A stretch of DNA of 64,000 nt from Falsiroseomonas sp051433195 (GTDB lineage: Bacteria; Pseudomonadota; Alphaproteobacteria; Acetobacterales; Acetobacteraceae): assembly GCF_051433195.1 (NCBI RefSeq), contig NZ_JBHMFT010000021.1:22214-86213 (forward strand). Direction: 5' to 3'. The position numbers and the translations under genes are program-made. The notes beneath the pieces are model-generated. The model was not told where the DNA came from. It did no database searches and saw only the letters and a program-made list of their open reading frames with translations. Positions 38,348 through 46,079 of this stretch are shown here, in pieces (within the stretch, counting starts at the first letter, position 1; the number at the start of each line of letters is the position of its first letter).

Positions 38348-39358
38348 ATGACGGCAGAACCACAACGGTATTTCGTCACCGGGACGGCGGGCTTCATAGG
38401 CTATCACCTCGCGTCGAGACTGCTACGCGATGGCCATGCCGTAACCGGCTATGATGGCATGACCACCTACTACGACGTTGAGCTGAAGCGGCGCCGGCAT
38501 GAACTGCTGCGGCAGTTCGACGGCTTCGTCGCGCATGAGGCCATGCTCGAGGATGAGGAGGCGCTGGACCAGGCGCTGGTGGCGGCCAGGCCGGACGTGA
38601 TCGTCCACCTCGCGGCGCAGGCGGGCGTCCGGTACAGCCTGGAGAAGCCGCGTGCCTATGTGAACGCCAACCTCATCGGCACCTTCAACCTGCTGGAGCA
38701 GGCACGGCAGCGTGGCGTGCAGCATCTGCTGCTGGCCTCCACCTCCTCCGTCTATGGCGCCAACATCGACCTGCCCTTCGCCGAGCACCACCGCACCGCG
38801 CATCCGCTGACCCTGTACGCGGCGACGAAGGAGGCAACGGAAGGCATGGCGCACGCCTATGCGCATCTGTTCGGCATCCCGACGACGGTGTTCCGCTTCT
38901 TCACCGTGTACGGGCCCTGGGGCCGGCCGGACATGGCGCTGTTCAAGTTCACCGACGCGGCGCTGAAGGGCCTGCCGCTCGATGTCTACAACAACGGGCT
39001 GATGGAGCGTGACTTCACCTACGTCGACGACCTGGTCGAGGCGATCATGCGCCTCGTCGCGCTGCCGCCCTCCATGAGCACCGCCGGCCAGGGCAGCCAG
39101 AGCAGGGCGGCGCCGTTCCGCGTCATCAACATCGGCAACAACCAGCCGGTCGGGCTGCTGTCCTTCATCGAGGCAATCGAGGAGGCGACCGGACGCGAGA
39201 CGCTGCGCAACTACATGCCGATGCAGCAGGGCGACGTGCTGCGCACCTGGGCCGATACCAGTGCCCTGGCGGAACTGACCGGTTACGTGCCAACCACGCC
39301 GGTGCGAGAGGGCGTCGCCGCCTTCGTCGACTGGTACCGCGGCCATTACCACGTCTGA
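38348..39358 (+). CDS. NAD-dependent epimerase, UDP-glucuronate 4-epimerase-like
   Basis: A 336-residue extended SDR. The NAD loop is TGTAGFIG (about 11-18), with Ser in STSSVYG and Tyr157/Lys161 in YAATK. The pattern AGVRYSLEKPRAYVNANLIGTFNLLE, followed by FFTVYGPWGRPDMALF, is that of UDP-glucuronate 4-epimerases (CapI/LpsL/GAE group), which make UDP-galacturonate. UDP-glucose 4-epimerase or UDP-glucuronate decarboxylase are less likely alternatives. With the dehydrogenase at 32893 it gives a route UDP-Glc to UDP-GlcA to UDP-GalA inside one gene row. Confidence 0.85.
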   Translation: MTAEPQRYFVTGTAGFIGYHLASRLLRDGHAVTGYDGMTTYYDVELKRRRHELLRQFDGFVAHEAMLEDEEALDQALVAARPDVIVHLAAQAGVRYSLEKPRAYVNANLIGTFNLLEQARQRGVQHLLLASTSSVYGANIDLPFAEHHRTAHPLTLYAATKEATEGMAHAYAHLFGIPTTVFRFFTVYGPWGRPDMALFKFTDAALKGLPLDVYNNGLMERDFTYVDDLVEAIMRLVALPPSMSTAGQGSQSRAAPFRVINIGNNQPVGLLSFIEAIEEATGRETLRNYMPMQQGDVLRTWADTSALAELTGYVPTTPVREGVAAFVDWYRGHYHV

Positions 39359-39364
39359 TGCGCG

Positions 39365-41377
39365 ATGCCCTATGACAGCAGTCAGCTTCCGGACCCTGCG
39401 AGCGGCGCATCGCAGGATCTGGTGACGGCAGCCCTGGCGCGTGCAGAAGGCGATGCGCCGGCGCCCGCGGGCGTGCTGGCGGCCGCGGAGCGCTGGGCGT
39501 TGGCAGAGGACGCTTCGCAAGCTCTCGATTCGGTGCTCGGCTTGGTCGCCCGGCATCCTGGCGCGGAGCGGCTGCAGCTGCTGGCGGTGCGCCTGCTGGA
39601 GCGGTTGCAGGGACGCGGCGGCGCGATCACCGCCTGGCGCGCCCTGCATCGGCGCTTCCCGCGCAACCCCGACGCGCTGCTGGTGACGCTGCGCTGGACC
39701 CTGCGCCAGCACGGCCCGGGGCCGGCTGCATCGCTGCTGGCTACCTGCTTCCCCGACCCGCCAGCCTCGGCGCCCGACATGCTTTTGCTGGCGCGCGCGC
39801 TTGAGGAAATCGGCGAGCAGATTCTGGCGGATGCGGCCTTTGCCCGGTTGGCGCGGCGGCACCCAGGCCACGAGACCGGCTGGCTGATGCGGGCGCAGGC
39901 CGAGGAGCGCCGCGGCCGGCCCTGGTGTGCGCAGCAGGTCGTCGCGGCCGGACTTGCCGCCGTCGGGCCGCGGCCAAGACTGACCGCCGCGGCGCTACGT
40001 CTCGAGGCCGAGATGGCCGTGCTCGACCGCGTGGTCACGCCGGCGATGCGCGTACCGGGCCGCGATGTCGGCAGCCTGGTTCTGGCTGGCCTGGTGCAGC
40101 GGGCGGCCGCGGACCGCGCCGCGCCGATGCCGGCGGCTGGCCGGATCGGCCCCGTGGTCATGGTCGGTGGCTCGCTCGGTGCGGGGGGGGCGGAGCGGCA
40201 GATGGTGACCTCGGCCATCAGCCTGCAGGAGGCGCATCGCGGGGCGCGGCCGATTGCCGGGCACCTGCTGGGCGGCGTGCAGGTGGTCTGCCGCGCGCTG
40301 AATGAGCGGCCGGGCGGTGGCTTCTTCGCGCCGCAGCTCATGCGCCACCGGGTACCGCTCCGATGCTACGCGTCGCTGCCGCCCTTCGGCGGCCAGCCCG
40401 AGGATTCGGCGGCACGCGATGCGGCGGCACTGATCCGCTTCCTGTCGCCGCGCGTGGCGGAAGCTACGGTGCGTTTGACGGACGCGCTGCGCGGCATGGC
40501 GCCCGCCGTGGTGCATCTGTGGCAGGACGGAACGATCCTCGCCTGCGTGCTCGCGGCCCTGCTGGCCCGCGTACCGCGCATCGTGCTGTCGGTGCGCACC
40601 GCGCCACCGCAGGACCGCCCGGAACGCGACCGGCCGGAATACGCTCTGCTGTACCCGCTGCTGGCGCGCATGCCCGGCGTGACCTGGACCGCGAACTCGC
40701 GCTTCGCCGCGCAGCGCTACGGCGCCTGCATCGGCATGGACCCGGCCAGGATCCGCGTTGTGCCGAACGGCATCGCGCTTCAGCCCGCAAAGGCTTCCGC
40801 CGCCACGCGCGCCATGCTGGCAGGCTTCGAGTCGCGCACCGGTGCCGGCTTCACCGTCGGTGCCGTGATGCGGTTCGACGACAACAAGCGGCCGCTGGAG
40901 GTTATCGAATGCGCCGCACGGCTGCTCACCCAGCGCCCCGATGCCCGCTTCATCCTGGTTGGCGACGGGCCGTTGCGGGCCGAGGCGGAGGCGTGCGCGG
41001 CGGCGCTGGGCGGGCGCGTGCTGTTCACCGGGCGGTCCACCGATGTCGGCTTCTGGCTGGCGCGGATGGATGCGCTGGTGCTGCTGTCGCGCTGCGAGGG
41101 CCTGCCCAATGCGCTGCTGGAAGCGCAGCTCGCCGGCGTGCCGGTGGTGGCGACGCCGGCCGGCGGCGCGCCAGAGACGCTGCGGCACGGCAGCACCGGC
41201 TACCTGCTCGGCGACGCGGCGGTGCTGCGGCCGGAGGAAGTGGTGGCGCGGCTGCAGGACATCGCCGCATCCGGCGGCCGCACCGGTCCAATGTCACGCG
41301 CCGCACGGCGCTTCGTCAGCGAGAATTTTTCGGTTGGTCGCATGCTGGAAGGAACGGTGGAGAGCTATGTCCAATAG
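39365..41377 (+). CDS. GT4 family glycosyltransferase with helical-repeat N-terminus
   Basis: A 670-residue protein. Residues 1 to about 240 are helical repeat-like. From about 255 a GT-B fold begins with MVGGSLGAGGAERQM, then HLWQDGTILACVLAALLARVP. The donor half has RFILVGDGPLRAEAEA and CEGLPNALLEAQLAGVPVVATPAGG with the E-x7-E pair of GT4. It is a paralogue of the enzyme at 30329-32896, with the same motif order and a shorter repeat region. A run of eight G residues at 40183-40190 falls within the codons of the GAGGAE motif. It overlaps the following lipoprotein gene by 11 bases. Confidence 0.85.
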   Translation: MPYDSSQLPDPASGASQDLVTAALARAEGDAPAPAGVLAAAERWALAEDASQALDSVLGLVARHPGAERLQLLAVRLLERLQGRGGAITAWRALHRRFPRNPDALLVTLRWTLRQHGPGPAASLLATCFPDPPASAPDMLLLARALEEIGEQILADAAFARLARRHPGHETGWLMRAQAEERRGRPWCAQQVVAAGLAAVGPRPRLTAAALRLEAEMAVLDRVVTPAMRVPGRDVGSLVLAGLVQRAAADRAAPMPAAGRIGPVVMVGGSLGAGGAERQMVTSAISLQEAHRGARPIAGHLLGGVQVVCRALNERPGGGFFAPQLMRHRVPLRCYASLPPFGGQPEDSAARDAAALIRFLSPRVAEATVRLTDALRGMAPAVVHLWQDGTILACVLAALLARVPRIVLSVRTAPPQDRPERDRPEYALLYPLLARMPGVTWTANSRFAAQRYGACIGMDPARIRVVPNGIALQPAKASAATRAMLAGFESRTGAGFTVGAVMRFDDNKRPLEVIECAARLLTQRPDARFILVGDGPLRAEAEACAAALGGRVLFTGRSTDVGFWLARMDALVLLSRCEGLPNALLEAQLAGVPVVATPAGGAPETLRHGSTGYLLGDAAVLRPEEVVARLQDIAASGGRTGPMSRAARRFVSENFSVGRMLEGTVESYVQ

Positions 41378-42455
41378 AATCGGCGCGCGGGCCGTGCTGT
41401 GCCTCATGCTGCTTGTGGTCACCGCCGGCTGCGGCGCCACCGCCCGCAGTGGTCCCACGGCCACGGCTATCCTCTCGCCGGGCCAGGGCGAGGCGAGCTA
41501 CCGCCTGGTCGAGATCACCAGCGCCACCATCCTACCCTTCGCGATGCGGCAGGAGGCCGGCGCCGCGGCGCAGGACATGCCGGTGGCGTCCCCGCAGTTC
41601 CGCATCGCGCCCGGGGACGTGCTGAACATCATCGTGTTCGAACGCAGCGACGGCGGCCTGTTCGCGCCGGCGTCGACCGGCGGCAGCAGTTTCCCGGCCG
41701 TGCGCGTGGATGAAGCGGGCTTCGTGACGCTGCCCTATGCCGGCCGGGTGCGCTTGGCGGGGGGCACGCTGGCGCAGGCCGGCGGGCGCATCACCGGCGC
41801 GCTGGAGGGCACGGCGATCGATCCCCGCGTGCATGTCCAGCTTGCCAGCAGCACGCGGCATTCCGTGCTCGTCGCGGGCGAGGTGCGGACGCCGGGGCGC
41901 GTGACCTTGCTGGACGGTCCGCTGACGGCGCTGGATGCGGTGGCCCGGGCCGGCGGCCCGGCGCAGCCCGCGCAATCGCTGGATGCGGTGATCCACGGCC
42001 CCGGTGGGACCCGGCGCATGGCCTATCTGGACCTGCTGGCACGCCCCTCGATGCAGCTCGCCGCGGGCGAGCAGGTGATCCTGGAGCCGAATGAGAGGCG
42101 CTTCCTGGCGATGGGTGCCGTGCTGCGGCCCGGCCTGCAGCAGATGACCCTGTCGCGCATGAGCCTGCTCGAGGGACTCGGTCTCGCCGGCGGGCTGAAC
42201 GACCGCGCGGCCAATCCGGCGGGCGTCTTCCTGTTCCGGCTGCCGGAAGCGGGCCGCGCCGCGGCGGCGCAGCCGACGGTGTTCCACCTCGACATGGCGC
42301 GTGGCGAGGCGATGCTGCTGGCGCACCGCTTCGCCTTGCAACCCGACGACATCGTCTATGTCAGCAACGCCCCGGTGTGGGAGGTGCAGAAGGTCATCGC
42401 GCCGTTCCTCCAACTGCTGACGCTGGGTGTGGCCGGCGCGGCGGCCGGCGGATGA
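41367..42455 (+). CDS. outer-membrane polysaccharide export lipoprotein (Wza/KpsD family)
   Basis: A 362-residue lipoprotein with lipobox VTAGC (Cys near residue 22). A polysaccharide export (Poly_export) domain begins at FRIAPGDVLNIIVFE (about 76-90). SLBB-like repeats follow: VLVAGEVRTPGRVTLLDGPLTALDAVARAGG and a second near 250-285. The protein ends in a short hydrophobic tail. OPX proteins form the outer-membrane exit for capsule. The ATG at 41367 lies within the last codons of the glycosyltransferase. It is the last gene of the rightward row and ends three bases from the convergent RTX pectate lyase. Confidence 0.88.
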   Translation: MSNRIGARAVLCLMLLVVTAGCGATARSGPTATAILSPGQGEASYRLVEITSATILPFAMRQEAGAAAQDMPVASPQFRIAPGDVLNIIVFERSDGGLFAPASTGGSSFPAVRVDEAGFVTLPYAGRVRLAGGTLAQAGGRITGALEGTAIDPRVHVQLASSTRHSVLVAGEVRTPGRVTLLDGPLTALDAVARAGGPAQPAQSLDAVIHGPGGTRRMAYLDLLARPSMQLAAGEQVILEPNERRFLAMGAVLRPGLQQMTLSRMSLLEGLGLAGGLNDRAANPAGVFLFRLPEAGRAAAAQPTVFHLDMARGEAMLLAHRFALQPDDIVYVSNAPVWEVQKVIAPFLQLLTLGVAGAAAGG

Positions 42456-42458
42456 TCA

Positions 42459-44222
42459 TCAGAGGATGAAGTCGCGCGCGCTCAGGCCGTGGCTGCCGGC
42501 AAGCTCGATCTCCAGATCGGCACGTCGGTCGCCATCGACATCCGCCGAGATGATGGTGCGCCCGGCCTCCTGCGTGGCGCGCAGCTCCCCGGCGGTGCCG
42601 CCGAAGGCGCGGCCGCCAAGCCAAGTGAACGCCTGGTCGCCAGACAGCCGGACATTCGCGTCGATGCCGGACATATCGAACCGGTCTCCGGATGCGAAGT
42701 CGGTGACCAGGTCGCGGCCATCGCCGGCCGGAGACTCCGCGACGCTGCCATAGACGAAGAAATCCTTCCCGGCACCGCCGGTGATCACATCGCGGCCGGT
42801 GCCGCCCTGCAGCCGGTCGCCACCGGCGCCGCCATCCAGCGTGTCCGCACCGGCACCGCCGAGCAGCACGTCGTCGGCATCGCCGCCACGCAGCAGGTCG
42901 GCGCCCTCGCCGCCCTCCAGAAGGTCCTTGCCGCTGCCGCCATCGAGCGTGTCGTTCCCGGCGCCGCCCAGCAGGCTGTCATTGCCGGTGCCGCCGGACA
43001 GCAGGTCATTCCCGGACCCGCCGAGCAGCGTGTCGTGGCCGGTGCCACCTTCGATCCTGTCGTCGCCGGCGCCGGCATCGACGTAGTCATCGCCGCCGCC
43101 CGCGAGGATGGTGTCATTGCCGGCGGTGCCGATGAGGCGGTCGGCGTCGCCGGTGGGCCGGGTGCTGCCGGTCGCGGGGTCGGTCGCGGGGCCGGGCGCG
43201 GGCTGGTCCTCCACGGGCTGCGCGGGCACCGGGTCGGCGGGAGCCGCAGGTGCGGGTGCCGTCGGGGCGCCGCCATCCGAGTTGATCTGGCCGGTGCCGG
43301 CATTGGCGAGCACGAAGTTCGCGACCTGCGCCGCGCCCACCTTCGTGTAGGCGTAGGGCACGTTGTAGGTCGCGGTGTCGGCATCGTTGCTGGTGCCGAT
43401 GGCCTCGCCGTCGCTCACCTTCGACCAATTGATGTTCTGGAAGATGTTGCCGCGCAGATCCCAGAAGCCGAGCTCGGAACTGTCCTTGCTCATGATCGGG
43501 TTGTCCGAGTCGACAAAGACGTTGTTCTCGATGAGCCCGACCGCGCCCATGCGCAGGTTGATCCCGGAGGTCTCGATTCCGCTGTAGTGATTTTCGTAGA
43601 TGTGGACGTAGCCGTCACGGACGCTGGGCGTGCGGGAACCGACGTTCTCGAAACGGTTGTGGCTGTAGGTCACGAAACGCCCGCCGGTGTCGCTGTCGGA
43701 GTGACCGACCAGTGATACCTTGTGGTGATCATGGAAATAGTTGTTCGAGACGGTGATGTATTCAGCGCCACGCTTGATGTCGACCAGGCCATCATAGAAG
43801 TCCTTATCGACGTCCATCGTACTATAGAACTCGTTGGAATCGATCCAGATATTCCGGGAGGCGCCCTCGATGCTGATGGCATCCTTGGTGCCGTTCGTGA
43901 CGTGGTGGATCTCCAGGTTCCGGAGGATCAGATTTGATGAACCACTCTTGATATGTATCCCGATTCCGTCGAATTCGGCACCGTCGCCGGTCCCGATGAT
44001 GGAAATATTGCTGCGGCCGTCGAGGGTGATCGCACTTCCGCCACTATTCTGGGGAGTGATCACGCCGTCGACCCTGATCGTCACGGGTCCGGCGGATTTC
44101 GTTGCGGCGTCGATCGCGGCTTGCAGGGCGGCTCCAGTGGAGACCGTCACGATCCTGCCCCCGGCACCGCCCGAGGTGCCGCCGTTCAACGAAGCAAAGC
44201 CGTGCGCGAGATCAGTTGCCAT
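42459..44222 (-). CDS. RTX-tailed pectate lyase (PL1)
   Basis: A 587-residue secreted enzyme. Residues about 20-310 are a PL1 beta-helix: NIWIDSNEFYS, FYDGLVDIKRG (calcium aspartates), DHHKVSLVGHSDSD and SRTPSVRDGYVHIYENHY with the catalytic-position Arg. A Pro/Ala linker (about 325-360) joins about a dozen calcium-binding GGxGxDxLx nonapeptides. A serralysin-type C-terminal block ending DFIL follows. There is no N-terminal signal peptide, so export by a type I system through the C-terminal RTX signal is expected. No type I secretion genes lie in the window. It faces the capsule row and has its own AT-rich upstream region. Confidence 0.88.
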   Translation of the reverse strand: MATDLAHGFASLNGGTSGGAGGRIVTVSTGAALQAAIDAATKSAGPVTIRVDGVITPQNSGGSAITLDGRSNISIIGTGDGAEFDGIGIHIKSGSSNLILRNLEIHHVTNGTKDAISIEGASRNIWIDSNEFYSTMDVDKDFYDGLVDIKRGAEYITVSNNYFHDHHKVSLVGHSDSDTGGRFVTYSHNRFENVGSRTPSVRDGYVHIYENHYSGIETSGINLRMGAVGLIENNVFVDSDNPIMSKDSSELGFWDLRGNIFQNINWSKVSDGEAIGTSNDADTATYNVPYAYTKVGAAQVANFVLANAGTGQINSDGGAPTAPAPAAPADPVPAQPVEDQPAPGPATDPATGSTRPTGDADRLIGTAGNDTILAGGGDDYVDAGAGDDRIEGGTGHDTLLGGSGNDLLSGGTGNDSLLGGAGNDTLDGGSGKDLLEGGEGADLLRGGDADDVLLGGAGADTLDGGAGGDRLQGGTGRDVITGGAGKDFFVYGSVAESPAGDGRDLVTDFASGDRFDMSGIDANVRLSGDQAFTWLGGRAFGGTAGELRATQEAGRTIISADVDGDRRADLEIELAGSHGLSARDFIL

Positions 44223-44670
44223 GATCAGAAGTACCGCCTTCCGCAGCAGATGTTGAAGCTGGCTGCAGGCCTATGCGGTCATCCTCCAGCGTGCAAGAAA
44301 AAACAATAAGGGAATGCGTAATAATCAGGACTGTTCGCTACGTCGCATAGGAATATAAATTCCCGCGATACGACATTGCAGAATGTTATCGAGAGATTCG
44401 TTTGTGATTTTAAGAATAGTCCGAAACGGTAATAATTTGTAGTGTGCCTCCAGACAATCGAGAGGGGCGGTGTGTCCCGAGGCGACGCAGAACCGCACCT
44501 GCCAGCTTGGTCGCCAGTTTGGACCGGGTTCCCGTGGCCCGGGGGCGCCCAGTCCCCCATGCTGTGCCCGATGAGGCAGGCGGGGAGCGCGGGCGATGCC
44601 GGAGTGGACAGCCGCGGTGGCGACCAGGGCCCGGTGGCGCGACCCTTGCCGTTCCGGGGGGGGCTGAGCC
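44223..44670. promoter_or_regulatory. AT-rich divergent promoter region
   Basis: About 450 bases between the RTX pectate lyase (reading left) and the UDP-sugar dehydrogenase (reading right). The part at roughly 44285-44440 is visibly AT-rich against the GC-rich background and contains a small inverted repeat GGAAT-ATAA-ATTCC at 44350-44363. It most likely holds the lyase promoter. The last 200 bases before the dehydrogenase return to high GC and end in eight G residues at 44656-44663. I see no gene. Confidence 0.5.
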
Positions 44671-45951
<1,281 letters not shown>

Positions 45952-46079
45952 GCATCGCCATGCCATCCAGACTGGACGTCAATCCTGACCAGTCTCCGGC
46001 CCGCATCGGATGCGACACGGCGTAGGATGGTGCCGGCGGTGGCGGACACTGCCGCAGACCCCAACGGGAGGAAACCAGG

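Noticed and set aside
35601..42455. Possible Wzx/Wzy-type polysaccharide pathway.
   Set aside because: No flippase or polymerase is present; the KpsM/KpsT pair points to ABC-dependent export.
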